Of a DNA stretch of 64,000 bases, positions 1 through 10,905 are shown one piece after another. A program made the translations under genes and the position numbers. Position 1 is the stretch's first letter, and every line of letters begins with the position of its first letter. The notes under the pieces were generated by a model. The model did not search any database, was not told the origin of the DNA, and was given only the letters and a program-made list of their open reading frames with translations. Source of the DNA: Pteria penguin (lineage: Eukaryota > Mollusca > Bivalvia > Pterioida > Pteriidae); assembly GCA_035048485.1 (NCBI GenBank), contig CM068585.1, positions 56,167,910 to 56,231,909 of the forward strand, in the 5' to 3' direction.

Positions 1-119
1 CCTGTAAAAATATAGAGCAATTCAACGAAATTAATTTTGCTCTTCTATCGTGTTGGTGCCTAATCCTTAAACTGAAATTCTGTTTTAATGTTAGCTACTC
101 GTCACAATATTGGCTCGCT

Positions 120-240
120 CAATGCCTTTATGAAATGATGGACAGCATCATGGTCATGTTGTGATCATCAGAGATGACAATAAATGATGGACAGCATTGT
201 GGTCATGTTGTGATCATCAGAGATGACAACAAATGTTGGA
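120..240. repeat. Short tandem duplication, about 57-bp unit
   Basis: Two full copies and a partial third of a unit containing 'gatggacagcat' and 'gtgatcatcagagatgacaa' follow each other with few mismatches. The unit abuts the SINE fragment that starts near 245. No coding potential is apparent. Confidence 0.8.
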
Positions 241-244
241 CAGA

Positions 245-345
245 ATTATGGTCTAAATTTGTATGCCATACATCAGACAGATGCCGTCACCATAAATGTG
301 AAATAATCTTGGAGTGACGTAAAACAATTATCAATCAATCAATCT
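245..345 (+). mobile_element. SINE 3' fragment (tRNA-SINE family 1)
   Basis: This is the 3' part of the same SINE that is nearly full length at 20450-20725. It shares 'ttgtatgcc', 'catcagacag', the block 'gtcaccata', 'gagtgacgtaaaac' and a tail of repeated 'atca'. The tRNA-derived head is missing, so this is a 5'-truncated copy. Another short scrap of the middle part ('cactgctt..gggtccgttgca') lies near 1846-1890. Confidence 0.8.
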
Positions 346-2190
346 AGCCAGATACATAGAGTACTATTTGTATGCCCCTGCTGTACACATAAATTCTCAG
401 AATTATCAGACATAGTAGAACAAAGGACTGTGAATCCTATCAATGGAAAATTAACTTGCTTATTTTTAACTTGATATTGCTAATCCTTTGGTACTTCTTC
501 GTTGTTTGCTTACGGTGTGCTTTAAGGATATGGTGACCTTTTCTGCGGTCCTGTTCAGATTGGCATCACATACAAATCTTTGTATAAATTCATTGCCAAT
601 TGGATTTTGGGAAATTTAGTTTTCTCAGAAAACGGAAAAAAAATGGAAAAAATAAAAGAAAAAAATGTCTGAAAAAATACACAGTGATTTTTAAGGGGGG
701 GGGGGGGGGATTGGCCGTAACAGTACAATGCACATATTATAAATCTGATGTAATTCAATTCAGCAATCTTTGTTGAATAGAGCAGAACAAAAATAAATGA
801 TTGTCAACATAAGAAAATGGCCGTAACAGTACAATGCACATATGATAAATCTGATGTAATTCAATTGAGCCATATCTGCTGAATAGAGCAGAACTCAAAT
901 AAATGATTGTCAACAAGAAAATGGCACTTAGATTATAAATATCACATTGTAAGATTTTATACAATAAAAAAGAACTGTGTTTTAGCTTTTTGTAGATGTG
1001 TTAGACTGCCTCACATCTCAAGCAAAAAATTAGATATGAGGTGTTTTGTATATGCTTAAAATCAACTGCAGAATACGACACTCATAAGTAATGCATGTTA
1101 ATATTCTACAGACATTTACCTGCATGCATAGATTGTTAGCTCTGGTCTGAATGCATACTTAGAATTTTCTTCTAAAGGAATGTATCATTTCGTTTATATT
1201 GCTAATTTTGTGTAATAATTATATAGAGTGATTATTCTCTATAAAACTGTTGTCTGATTGTCATTTTTGTCTGTCTGTGTGTATGCCTTCCTGTCTGCTG
1301 GAAATCACAGTTTGACGAAATTAGAAAACAGAGAGCACTCACTCTTTCTCTGCTAACAATTAGTCAAAAAAAACCTCGGTGTATATAGCTTTATAACATA
1401 TTATATTTTCACTTTTCAATTATTATACTATGATATTTCAATGTTACATTCATTTTTTACTTCTGCTTTGTAAAAGGGAATGTGTGTATGTGAATGGGTA
1501 TGTATGTATGGTTGAGTATAATGTAAATTTTAAATGTCATATAGATGTTGATACACAAATTAAAAACGTCCAAATATGTTTGATTATTGTCACATACTTT
1601 GATGACCATTATTAAGTTCTCCATTGCGTACTTGTCATTATTTGTGGCAACACGACTATTTCTTAAGAAATATCAGGATTTGTTAGGATTTATCTTTGTA
1701 ATGAATCTCAGCTTTGTAAAACTACAGGACATAATTTAGATAAACATGAGTCTCCCTATTCGCGTTCTATGTGTATTTGGCGTGAATTCGAGAGATCTTG
1801 TCTTATATATATAAGACCAAGATCACAATAAATGTGTCACTTGAAATCACTCACTGCTTTATGTGGGTCCGTTGCATATTGTAAATATCAAAACATACAT
1901 ATGCAGCAATTCAAATCTTAAGTTTCTATCTACATACATGCATTTCATAAAACATCTAGAGGTCAAATCGATCTATAGTAACAGGATTCCAGTCAGCCGT
2001 AAGCAATGCAGCATCCTGGCTTTGAGATGAAGTCCCACAGTTCCTAAGAATCAGTTGGTTTGGGTCTGTATAAATAAACCTCCCTCACATTTTGGGTTCA
2101 TTTTTGCGAAGGTATAAATTTCAATGTAATGCATTCGCCACTTAAACTTGAAATGGTCTTGAAATTGTGTATAATATGGATAAGTTTCGC
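346..2190. other. Non-coding stretch with minor repeats
   Basis: AT-rich DNA with no exon I can defend. It holds a homopolymer G run near 697-709, the 107-bp duplication listed separately, and a SINE scrap near 1846-1890. Short open frames here have no domain or splice-site support. Confidence 0.6.
711..926. repeat. Tandem duplication, about 107-bp unit, two copies
   Basis: The block beginning 'ggccgtaacagtacaatg' at 711 is repeated at about 818 with a few substitutions and a small indel. Each copy ends with 'aaatgattgtcaaca'. Frames that cross it are by-products of the duplication. Confidence 0.85.
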
Positions 2191-2192
2191 CT

Positions 2193-2403
2193 TAGAACTA
2201 TTATTTATTTTTGTCATTATAAACTATTATTTATTTTTCTCATTATAAACTATTTTTTTTTACTCATTATAAACTATTATTTATTTTTCTCATTATAAAC
2301 TATTATTTATTTTTCTCATTATAAACTATTTTTTTTTTACTCATTATAAACTATTATTTATTTTTCTCATTATAAACTATTATTTATTTTTCTCATTATA
2401 AAC
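2193..2403. repeat. AT-rich minisatellite, about 26-bp unit
   Basis: About eight copies of a unit built from 'ctcattataaactatta' plus a T-rich stretch. Copies differ mainly in the length of the T run. It sits immediately upstream of the Penelope-like fragment and may mark that element's 5' junction. Confidence 0.85.
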
Positions 2404-2454
2404 TTTTTCCCCGTATATTATCTAATTCTCCTAAATAACAATTTATAAAAATTA

Positions 2455-3336
2455 AATTTGTAAATAAAGGTCCAAATCGTCTTAATATTTCCAATACATT
2501 TCGTGATCATAGATGCAAATCTAAAATTCGGCAATATTTCGAGAATCCTGATATACCTTTGATATGTTACCAATACAAAAACCTATCAGAAACCTTATTT
2601 TACTGACAACGCTGTTACATCTAATGCAAATATTAGTGGTTCTATTACATCTTCTTGCTTTTGTAAGAAATCTAAATATAATTATCAGCCAGCCTGTTGG
2701 TTTTATTATAACAAGTAATCTAAACTGTATTTCCGATAGGTATTTAAGTCTTCTCTTTCATAAAGGACCTAAGTATAGATTGCCTTCTAGGATAAATTTC
2801 ACAAAATGCCGAGATATTGAAGATGAAGCATTACAAACCTATTATAAAAGATGGTACAAGAAGGAAAATGTTAAAGCGCATGTCCTTAATGACTGGAGAA
2901 AGGAAATTCTTAAAATTATTGATATTTCCATGGATAATTTTACGCGAAATCCACGTTTATTTAAGCAATCATGTAAACCGTCAATCTCTAAACTAAAAAA
3001 GACATTGGCTGATTTACAAAATACTAATGTCTTTGTGCTTGACGACAAAGCACAAACAATATGATCATTGTTTGAAATGGATGTTATATTGATGTTCTTT
3101 AAAAAGAATTGAACCCTACCAGTGCATATGTTGAACCATCGGCTTTGAAGAACAACATGTTGCATGACCACCTCATGATTCTAAGCAATTTTAAAATAAG
3201 TATTGATAAAAATGATCTTCCTACCATGTATTGGCTCCTCAAAATACACAAACACCCATATAAATCACGCTTTCCAAGAGATGGTTGGCATTCAGATGGC
3301 TACTAATTGCGCGCCTCTTTTGGCCGACATACAGAT
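2455..3336 (+). pseudogene. Penelope-like reverse transcriptase, N-terminal part, decayed
   Basis: Residues around 'KGPKYRLPSRINFTKC' and the basic helix-rich stretch that follows (2760-3060) match the N-terminal extension typical of this invertebrate Penelope-like RT group. The block 'DLPTMYWLLKIHKHPYKSRF' (3220-3270) corresponds to the conserved segment that reads ELPYLYCIPKMHKNPYKQRF in the intact copy at 16.8 kb. It then jumps, after a large internal deletion and in another frame, to the motif B segment 'MATNCAPLLADI' (3300-3330). Stops and frame changes interrupt it several times, so it is not functional. The 1.1 kb inverted-repeat element starting at 3337 cuts it immediately after 'LLADI'. 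The catalytic YIDD block is absent. Family assignment rests on motif recognition; a PLE-specific profile search would confirm it. Confidence 0.8.
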
Positions 3337-3959
3337 AGGTGCAGTCCTAACATAACATACAAGTTAACGCGAAAAGCGGTCATGAGGACTACTTTAGCAC
3401 ACATGCTAGGACTGCTCGACCGGAGGCGCGTGCGCTCCTCGCGTTAACGGGGGAGGCAATTCGCGTTAACGCTATTTATTCCCGCGTGCGCTTGGTCCAG
3501 TCGCACGTTCACATGTTTGTAGTTGTAATTTTCTATGCAATACGAATAGAGAAAATTAAATGGATCTAATCAAATTACCGTGAATGTCGCCATAAAAACG
3601 TGTATTAAATGTAATGTTAAAATGACACCCTGCATTAAGGATTTTATATGTAATACAACAAAGGAAATTATCGCGTAGATATACAATAAGGTATTTATGA
3701 AAAAAAAACTTCGTCGGTTTACACTAGCGTGATTACTTTCTAATTTCATTTATTTATTTATTTTTAATTAGTTTATTTATGTTTTTATTTCTTATTTGGT
3801 TATTCATTTATAACTACTTTATTTATGTATTTACATGTATTTCTTATTTAGGTATTTCTTATTATTATTTTTAAATAAACTATTTTCTATAATATATGAC
3901 TTTGATAATTATCATTATTATTATCATCTTTATTAATTTTTATTTCATTATTATTATCA

Positions 3960-4020
<61 letters not shown>

Positions 4021-4022
4021 CA

Positions 4023-4081
<59 letters not shown>

Positions 4082-4440
4082 TTCCCAAAGTCAAAGTTCG
4101 GAAATTGGGTTCAATATTTTAAAATTCATCCCTTAATTTGGAAGGGTTTTATGTAATTCTAAATATTTTACTTACACATTAATATGTTTTTTTATTTAAA
4201 TATACAATGTATATATCGATTCTCCTTGAAATCCTTCTATATAAATATGTTAATACAAGTTTTAAGTTGTAAACAAGCGAACGTGGTTGTCAAGCAAGTT
4301 CACGCGGCAGTCAAGCGCGTTCACGCAGTCTCGAAATTTGCGTTAACTCAAACGCATGTGCTCAGCAGTCCTGAGCGCACGAGGAAAGCAAACTTCACAT
4401 TAACGCGAGGTTAACATAATGTTATGTTAGGACTGCACCT
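3337..4440. mobile_element. 1.1-kb non-autonomous TIR element nested in the PLE
   Basis: The ends are inverted repeats: 'aggtgcagtcctaacataac' at the left, and its exact complement at the right (22 bp perfect, then imperfect pairing that includes 'gttaa'). Subterminal regions repeat short motifs such as 'gttaacgcg', 'aggactgct' and 'gcgcacgagg' in both orientations, as transposase-binding subterminal repeats often do. The interior is AT-rich with a long ATT microsatellite and encodes nothing recognisable. The interrupted RT frame resumes after it ('YEAEF', about 4460-4475). No target-site duplication is obvious at the junctions, so the superfamily is undetermined. Confidence 0.75.
3903..4081. 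repeat. ATT trinucleotide microsatellite
   Basis: Long imperfect (ATT)n tract interrupted by two 'cattgtt' variants. It lies in the interior of the inverted-repeat element. The isoleucine-rich frame through it is an artefact of the repeat. Confidence 0.95.
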
Positions 4441-5215
4441 CACTGTAACTCCTCTTTTTTCTTTTACGAAGCAGAATTCATAGTCTCTGGTATCCAAAGG
4501 CAAAAGAGAAAACTGAAGACATCTGACAAAGCTGTAAGACAAACATCATCGGGGACATGCACACAAAACATGATAATAATAGAATTTACACTGAAACTCG
4601 ACATTGCAAAAATATTCGATTGTGCTGCGGTTACGATACCGAATTAGGCCGGACAATTGAAGTAACAAACGTCATTCAATTGCGGTGGTTAACAGGTTAA
4701 TGAGCACCCACCTTCCTACTCACCGTAAAAGCAGCACAATCAAAGGACACATTTAAAACTTTATAAATAATCCTCCAGATAGAGAACGAGGATCAACAGG
4801 TTTCTCAAGAAGAGAGACAATAAAAATTTTATTACACACGAAAAGTTGATAGAATGATATGTTGCTATCAAAAATATGTAAGGCGACATCAACATAAGTA
4901 AACTGTGCTCTGCCCGATCGTAAGCCTAGCTCAGATCCTTGATCAATATGAGACCCGACTAACAGTCAGTGGAGACGAGGATCAGGACTTTCATGATGAT
5001 TTCAATTCTAGTATTACAACTGATTAGGAACATGCCTTCCCTTCCCGCATATGGCATTTTGCCAGGACATGCGCTAAATACGAAAATTTCGTCCTGAGAG
5101 CGAGGATTCTTGCCGCGAAACTACTCTCACAAGGATATTTTGAAAACCGTTTGAAACTGTCACCGAGGAAGTTCCATGGTCGATATAAGGACCTACTATA
5201 TTTTGGTACCAGACA
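4441..5215 (+). pseudogene. Continuation of the interrupted PLE RT (motif B end and C-terminus)
   Basis: After the nested element the frame resumes with 'FFFYEAEF' at about 4455-4480, equal to 'FLYSYEAEF' in the intact copy. It is interrupted again by about 480 bp of repeat family B. The C-terminal block returns at about 5060-5205 as 'NFVLRARILAAKLLSQGYF' followed by 'RKFHGRYKDLL', matching the last 60 residues of the 16.8 kb copy. The central part with YIDD is missing. This is therefore one old PLE broken by at least two insertions and a deletion. Its 3' tail follows directly. Confidence 0.7.
4506..4990 (+). repeat. Dispersed repeat family B, copy 1
   Basis: Shares long blocks with the copies at 19.1, 22.5, 44.8, 45.8, 51.0 and 56.1 kb: 'gacaaagctgta', 'attcgattgtgctgcggttacgatacc', 'tttataaataatcctcca', 'gtgctctgcc' and 'gactaacagtcag'. 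It lies inside the decayed PLE. No protein similarity is visible in any frame, and no terminal repeats are obvious. Confidence 0.8.
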
Positions 5216-5565
5216 ATTCAAACTTACCATCTTAGCTTTTTGACTATACTTTAATTGAAATAATACGTATATATACAAACATTTGTTCAAGTGCATTTCC
5301 GACGCCAGGATTTTAGTTAAAAACCATTTCATTCCTTGAAAAGGATAATTTCACTTCATGTTCTTGTTTACTATACGTGTTCGTACGGGTATATTTATGT
5401 GTTTACTTCCTCGACTTGAAAAGTTGTTGCAGGACTTTTGCGACGGGTCCGGCATGCATCTAAGGGACGCTTACTCCCAGACATCTGGTTTAACCTCGAT
5501 TCTATTGGGGTTCGCATTTGTCTGAATATGACACTTTGCACGATATTGTCCTTTTATTCCATGAG
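5216..5565 (+). mobile_element. PLE 3' tail (type 2)
   Basis: Untranslated region downstream of the RT C-terminus. It contains 'cttcctcgacttgaaaagtt', a 'gcgacggg' block, and 'gaatatgacac...cacgatattgtcc', shared with detached tails at 8.9, 10.7, 31.3, 35.9 and 53.9 kb. It is followed without a gap by a second truncated RT body, so two elements are joined tail to body. Confidence 0.75.
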
Positions 5566-5890
5566 ATATGCCATTATCTTTGTGATGGATAATATTTATA
5601 TACAGTTTAATGGCAAAATTTATCAATAGATGATTGGAATTTCCATGGGCACTAACTCCTCGTAACGCAGAGTTATTTTTGTATTGTCGAGAGAGATTTT
5701 ATGCAGTATATGATAAAATCCAGACGTTTAGACCTTATTGATATGTTTAATGACACCTCTTGGTTTTAAGATGACATTCTGGTAATAGACAACCTTCAGT
5801 TTGAAAATTAAATATTTCGTATTTATCCATATTGAATTCAACTGAATAAAGCCTAAAATTTTGGCATATTTTTGTAAAACCAGCAAAATG
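5566..5890 (+). pseudogene. Truncated Penelope-like RT fragment (second subfamily)
   Basis: Starting at 'VMDNIYIQFNGKIYQ' the frame gives the sequence before motif B, then 'IGISMGTN' (expected IPMGTN). With frame changes it continues to 'SRRLDLIDMFNDTSW', the degraded catalytic region 'DDILVIDN' and 'QLNKA'. The subfamily matches the - strand copy at 46.5-47.5 kb more closely than the intact 16.8 kb copy. Several stops are present. It begins exactly where the preceding tail ends. Confidence 0.75.
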
Positions 5891-6919
5891 CACTCTTGAA
5901 CCCTCTTCTTACCCTCAATAAAAGGGGCGCTAGTTAATCCACTTTTACTATTAACGTTACAAAATATTATTATCTTTTCGGTAGTACCATATTAGGATAT
6001 CGTTTTATCAGTATCACCATATGAAAAGACCCTTCAAAAAAGTGTCGAATGAAAACGCATCGAAGTGAAATGTCGGAGTTAAAAATGTCGGAATAAAAGG
6101 TGTCGGAGTACATTCTATTTTGAAGATAAAAGTGTCAAAGCAAAGGGATTATCCTAACAAATGCGCATTTCTTATATCTCTTCAGTGATGTTCATCGCCG
6201 AATGGTGGGAATTCTAATTATATAAAAATATTTGAAGAATAGTATTAAAACCAGAGTGATACCAAAAATATCACTGTAAAGACAGAGCTATGCATGAGGG
6301 TGATAAACTGAGATAATAATTGTATCCTTCTTGTAGAGAAAAATAACTGAATTCTGCTTTATAGATGTGACAGATATCTGCCCGTAAAGTCACCAGTTAA
6401 TTAAGGGTTTTCACTCAAAATGACCGTTCAAATTCGGTACTGCAACATCACTGCAAAAACATATACTTTTATGAGTGACATCTTTTTATGTATATGTCAA
6501 CTTTTGCCAACCAGCGTTTTTACCTATCCTCTAATTGTGATGATGATTATTTTTCTATTATTGAACAGTGTCTGTTAATTCTTTTTATATGATTATCGAT
6601 TTATGTAATACTACAGCTAATTTCGTTATTACCAGTGATATGGGCCATCATTGCGACAGTTATATAACATTATTTTATAATAATAATAATGTTATGTAAC
6701 TTATTTATGAGCATATGAAATATAGAGAGTAATTTTTAAAATTCTAAGCAATAACGTCACTGCGGCCAGGATATGTATGCATGTATATAATTTATACACT
6801 ACGAACGAAACCTGAATAATTTAAAAAAGTGTAAAGGTCTCCAATTTGACTCACAGATATGTTATTATAAAGTTTTGCAGACTTAAATACAGGGAAAAAA
6901 TATTTTTGAATATGTTTTT
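5891..6919. other. Non-coding stretch
   Basis: AT-rich sequence with no exon, repeat family or RNA gene I can support. It lies between the PLE fragments and the 3' end of a - strand gene. Confidence 0.5.
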
Positions 6920-7120
6920 TCATTGTAACAAAATGACTCGATTGGATTCCAGATGATTGTAGGGTCCATCCTCATCGTCATCTCGTGTTTTGCCTTTGAT
7001 GACTTGATTTTCAATTTTCCCGAGATTAACATCATGTACTTCCTCATAGACATCATTTCCTTCGATTTCCTCTATAACAGTAGTATGTGTTGGGTTTCCA
7101 TTTTCAGTTCTTGGTTTTTC
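6920..7120 (-). CDS. Putative last exon: cytoplasmic tail of a membrane receptor
   Basis: On the - strand, an open frame of 66 codons runs from a candidate acceptor (AG at 7122-7121) to a TGA at 6922-6920. The peptide is acidic and hydrophilic ('EEIEGNDVYEEVHDV', 'TRDDDEDGPYNHLESN'). It carries two YxxV/YxxL motifs, as in tails of molluscan MEGF/scavenger-type receptors that recruit SH2 proteins or adaptors. A transmembrane exon lies 400 bp upstream on the same strand. That exon ends in phase 2; joining it in frame needs the alternative acceptor at 7110 (exon start 7109) or an unseen small exon. Composition and context support a tail exon, but I cannot name the family. Confidence 0.4.
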   Translation of the reverse strand, partial: EKPRTENGNPTHTTVIEEIEGNDVYEEVHDVNLGKIENQVIKGKTRDDDEDGPYNHLESNRVILLQ

Positions 7121-7523
7121 CTTTTAAATCAAAGTTCAAGTTATAAGTAAATATGTTTTTGTAGTCACAACTGGCATGGGATTTCTCCAAGAAACCATGA
7201 AATAATATTTAACAGCTTTGATGATGATATTTTATATTATCAGATGAGAACAACGTTTTACCCAAGTTACTCGAATGCTTGATAAAATAATACTGTTATG
7301 ATTTATGAGTAATGTACAAGAAATACATCCAGTAAAATCCAAAACTTTCCATCAACATAAAAGAGATTAAAGATAAAACATGCAATGTATCATAGAAAAT
7401 TTTTAAAACTCTATATGGCTGCATCGGCTTATAAACTAAAGAACGGAAGAGAGATAAATTATCGTTAGATAAGCACACAGCTGGGACAAGACTTATCTCA
7501 TACATTGAGATTGAGATACATAC

Positions 7524-7590
7524 CTTTGTATATATATAAACTGTCCGAATACACAAACAGTAATCACGATCAAAAGCAGAACAACTGATC
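7524..7590 (-). CDS. Putative transmembrane exon
   Basis: A 67-nt - strand segment is bounded by AG (7592-7591) and a GTATGT donor (7523-7518). It reads a hydrophobic helix 'SVVLLLIVITVCVF', then GQFIYIQR, consistent with a single-pass membrane span followed by a short basic stop-transfer residue. It starts in phase 1, the usual phase for extracellular modules, and ends in phase 2. Upstream ectodomain exons were not identified. The donor and the helix are clear; the gene model is tentative. Confidence 0.45.
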
Positions 7591-8129
7591 CTTCAATGGA
7601 AATGTACATTTATTAAAGTATATTTTTCATATCATTATGTAAGGTTTTCGAGAAATTTGTTTTAATGTCATTCGGTTATTACATTGACTGTACTTAAGTG
7701 ACGTATTTTACACCTCGGTTATACCTCGGACAAACATTTAGAATGCTCTTTAAGATTTTGTCGTCTTATTAAAAATACTTGTATTTAATTCAATGCATAT
7801 TTACCAATATCGTTGAGTTCAGTGAAAATATAATTAAAGAAAACTTTAAATACCACATATTATTAATGCATCAGTCATCTTGTTACTCAGGGGTTTATTC
7901 GCTGGTGTTGAATATCCTAAAACGCAAAAAATGATTTAAAAGTAAATATTTCCATACATGGTAGTATCTTACACACCACGTAAATGCAACTACTATATCA
8001 TTATTAAAAAGGAAAGTCTGAAACGTATTCGGTTTCTAATTTATTGATTTTTAGTAAAATGTTTACGTTATTTTTCTGCTAAGAAAACATCAAAAGCTAG
8101 TACTTGTCTCTATTACAATTAACGATATG

Positions 8130-8840
8130 TAGAATTTCTTCCACAGTATAAGGAATAGGGCTTTCATATATCACACACACATTCACCATAACAAGTATTA
8201 TGACTTCCGTTTCGATACCAAGACAATTGATCTAGTGACCTTAAACTTTGGCCTTGTAATAAAAATTTGGTTAAGAAGCTCTGTAAGCAGATTTCTCTTG
8301 CAGTATTAAGGGATGCAGCTTTCATATTTTACAGAGACATTCACAATAACATGTACTATATTATGATACCAAGACATTTCACCTAGTGACCTTAACCATG
8401 AACTTTGGCATTGATTTATAGTTTGGTTATGGAGCCCAGTATAAGGGAGAAGGCTTACATTTTTCAAACATTGACCATAACTAGTACTACATTTTGAGAC
8501 CAAGACATATGACGCACTGATCTTTGGCCTTTTAATTACACTTTGGTTAAGAAGTTTTGTAAGCTGGTTTCTCTTATGATGTAGGCAATAGTGCTTTCAT
8601 ATTTCACACAAACATTCACCATAACAGGTATTACATTTTGATACGAAGACATTTGGCCTTGACCTTGCATTTTGGTGTTGTATTAATAATTTTGTAAACA
8701 AGTTCTGTAAACAGATTTCTATTACAGTTTAAGGGATTGAGCATTCATATTTCACACGCCTCACCATAACAAGTTCTACATTTTGACCTAGTGACCTTGA
8801 TCTTGAACGTTGTAATAACAATTTGCTTTAGAAAGCAGAT
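8130..8840. repeat. Degenerate tandem array, about 145-bp unit
   Basis: Five diverged copies, recognised by recurring 'acattcaccataac' (about 8179, 8337, 8466, 8609 and 8757), 'cagatttctctt' and 'gaccttgaact'. Each unit carries one or more 'gaccttg' motifs like those of the larger array at 51.9-53.5 kb. No protein-coding signal. Confidence 0.75.
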
Positions 8841-8867
8841 TTCTCTTGTAACGATTGAGACCAGCGT

Positions 8868-9035
8868 TTGATATTATTTCGAGGACGCTTACTCCTTCCG
8901 GGCACCTGGTCTCACCTCGATTTTATTCGGGTTCTCATTTGTCTGAATATGACACTATACACGGTATTGTCATTTTATTCCATGGACTATGAGATACGAT
9001 TTACCCTTCGGTACTTCTTCGTTTTTTACTTCAGT
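8868..9035 (+). mobile_element. PLE 3' tail fragment (type 2)
   Basis: Shares 'ggacgcttactcctt', 'cacctggtctcacctcg', 'tctgaatatgacactat', 'ttttattccatgg' and 'cggtacttcttcgttt' with the tails at 5.4, 31.3 and 35.9 kb. No RT body remains beside it. Confidence 0.8.
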
Positions 9036-9559
9036 GATAATACCTCTTGAAAGGTTTTAATATACGATACAAATGTATCTCATACACTTGAGTTAGTCTC
9101 CCGGTAAGTAAGTGTATGAACAAATTTGTTGTTACTTAACTTTGATGCCGCAGTATAGACAGTTCCAGTTATATTTATTTAATAAATTTTTATTATTATT
9201 TTTATTGGTGGTCGGTTTTTTTTTCTTCTTTTCTTTTCATTTTTATAATTTATCTATTTATTTTATTTTTTTTTTTTGTCAAAACTGGCACTTTTTTGGG
9301 CTTCGATATCCCACTTCCTGTCCAGTTGCACAACCTTCTGATTTAATCTTCGCACGCAAAACATTTTCTTCAGGAACAAGCCCTCCTATTCTCAATATTT
9401 ATATATGTCTCAATTTTTGCTCCATATAATGATGAAATGCGTAGAATCGTGTCGACGATTCCATAAATGAGAACTGCGCAACTGTAGGAACTGACCCTGT
9501 CATTAAATATAATATCTGCTACATCTATGACAGTGTTTCTTAAAGTTCTAGAATTGTTG

Positions 9560-9597
9560 TTACTGATGCGACGACGAGGGGTACTCGTCATAGAAAT
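9560..9597 (-). CDS. Candidate terminal exon (short C-terminus)
   Basis: After a pyrimidine-rich acceptor ('ttttctgtccatgtag', complement of 9598-9613) the phase-1 frame reads FYDEYPSSSHQ and stops at 9562-9560. It matches the phase in which the exon at 9864-10015 ends, giving a junction residue Asp. An acidic, Tyr-containing tail is plausible for a membrane receptor. The peptide is short, so chance cannot be excluded. Confidence 0.25.
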
Positions 9598-9863
9598 CTA
9601 CATGGACAGAAAACCAAAATATGTCCATAATAAAAGTTATATGAAAATCACCATACCATTATTATCGATTTCGATTCTTTGCCATATAGTATCCTTTGGA
9701 ACTTATGTTCTCATGGTATATTTCATAAGTCTGAAGCATGATCCTTAATTTATTCTGAACTGCTCAAATCAAACAACATGCTTTTTCACAACCCACGGAT
9801 AAAATAACAATGAAATTCGAAATTAAGAAGAACAAATGCGATGGTTATATACATTAAACTTAC

Positions 9864-10015
9864 CATTCGAAGTTACATGGATTGATTTTGATGTTCTGTG
9901 TTTTAGGTTAATGTCACTTTCGCCAGATTCTGTAGTAGATATCAATATGCTGTTTTTCTGGCTGATCAACAAAGTGTTTGAGTCAGTTTTTACACTGGGA
10001 TTCATTGATTTAGAA
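9864..10015 (-). CDS. Candidate internal exon, hydrophilic
   Basis: A 152-nt - strand exon with a consensus GTAAGT donor (9863-9858) and an acceptor at 10017-10016. It reads 'SKSMNPSVKTDSNTLLISQ', then a Ser/Thr-rich stretch with 'STTESGESDINLKHR'. The peptide is hydrophilic and lacks Cys, as in a cytoplasmic linker. It joins in frame to the short exon at 9597-9560. No domain is recognised. Confidence 0.3.
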
Positions 10016-10639
10016 CTAAAGCAATGTAATTGAATGAAACTACCCTCGACAAAAAACTATAAATTAACAGCAACAATCGAAATAAGTCATCGGTGCATAT
10101 CTCCATAATAAACGTTCTTGAAAACAAACCAACAATGATTATCAATTAAAAGTAGAAACGTATAATAAAAATAAATTATATTTCACCTACAGATACTTAA
10201 TGTTGATTTATTTATGGAGCACTGAATCAAAAAATGTACTCACGTTTTACCTATTTTAAGGGAGTTGTCCAGGCAGGACGGATCTGTAATTTAGATATAT
10301 CAATAAGAAATGTTAAATACTAAAGGAAAAATATGAGAAACTGCTACACGGTTGCATAAAGCTACGTTTTAGTTTCAACAGAGAATGCCAGTATCTATAA
10401 CGTGATATATGGAATCTTAAAAGAACAAACACAGACCCTTGGTATTTTTTGTATACCTACGCAATTTCTGAGGGTACTTGTTATCAGTAAAATATAACAT
10501 ACATGTTGCGGAATTATCCTATATACACGAAAAAAATTAGGAAAATTACAGGTTCTAAAATTAAAAGCTTGAATCCTTACAGGAAGATTTGACACATTAA
10601 GCCGATTTGTAGGTTAAAAACAACCGAACTCTTTTACAA

Positions 10640-10905
10640 ACGTGGAATAAGAGGGCACTTTTGTGTATAGTGTCGTATTCAGACATGCGAACCCAAATTA
10701 AATCCAGGAGAGACTAGGTGCCCGGGAGGAGAGAGCATGTAACACCTGTCACAGAAGTCCTGCAACAACTTTTCAAGTCGAGGAAGTAATAAATACACAC
10801 AAAATAGCACATGAAGGAGACAAGAACACTAGCTCAAATTATCCTATTAACTATATGAATTGCTGTTGAACTGCAAATTCTTCGTCGGAAATGCACGACG
10901 AAACG
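10640..10905 (-). mobile_element. PLE 3' tail fragment (type 2), reverse orientation
   Basis: On the - strand the order is 'catttccgacg', 'cttcctcgacttgaaaagtt', 'gcaggactt', 'gggcacctagtctc' and 'gaatacgacactatacac', colinear with the tail at 5.3-5.56 kb. Confidence 0.8.

Noticed and set aside
3896..4156. Poly-isoleucine protein
   Set aside because: Translation of an ATT microsatellite.
9112..9429. 105-residue + strand frame rich in Phe and Leu
   Set aside because: Driven by T-rich low-complexity sequence; no membrane-protein family recognised.
10457..10520. Possible small - strand exon bounded by 'gtgtatatag' and 'gtatac'
   Set aside because: Splice-like borders and a Cys-containing peptide, but it cannot be joined in phase to the next candidate (10259-10291) without a stop or an arbitrary phase choice.
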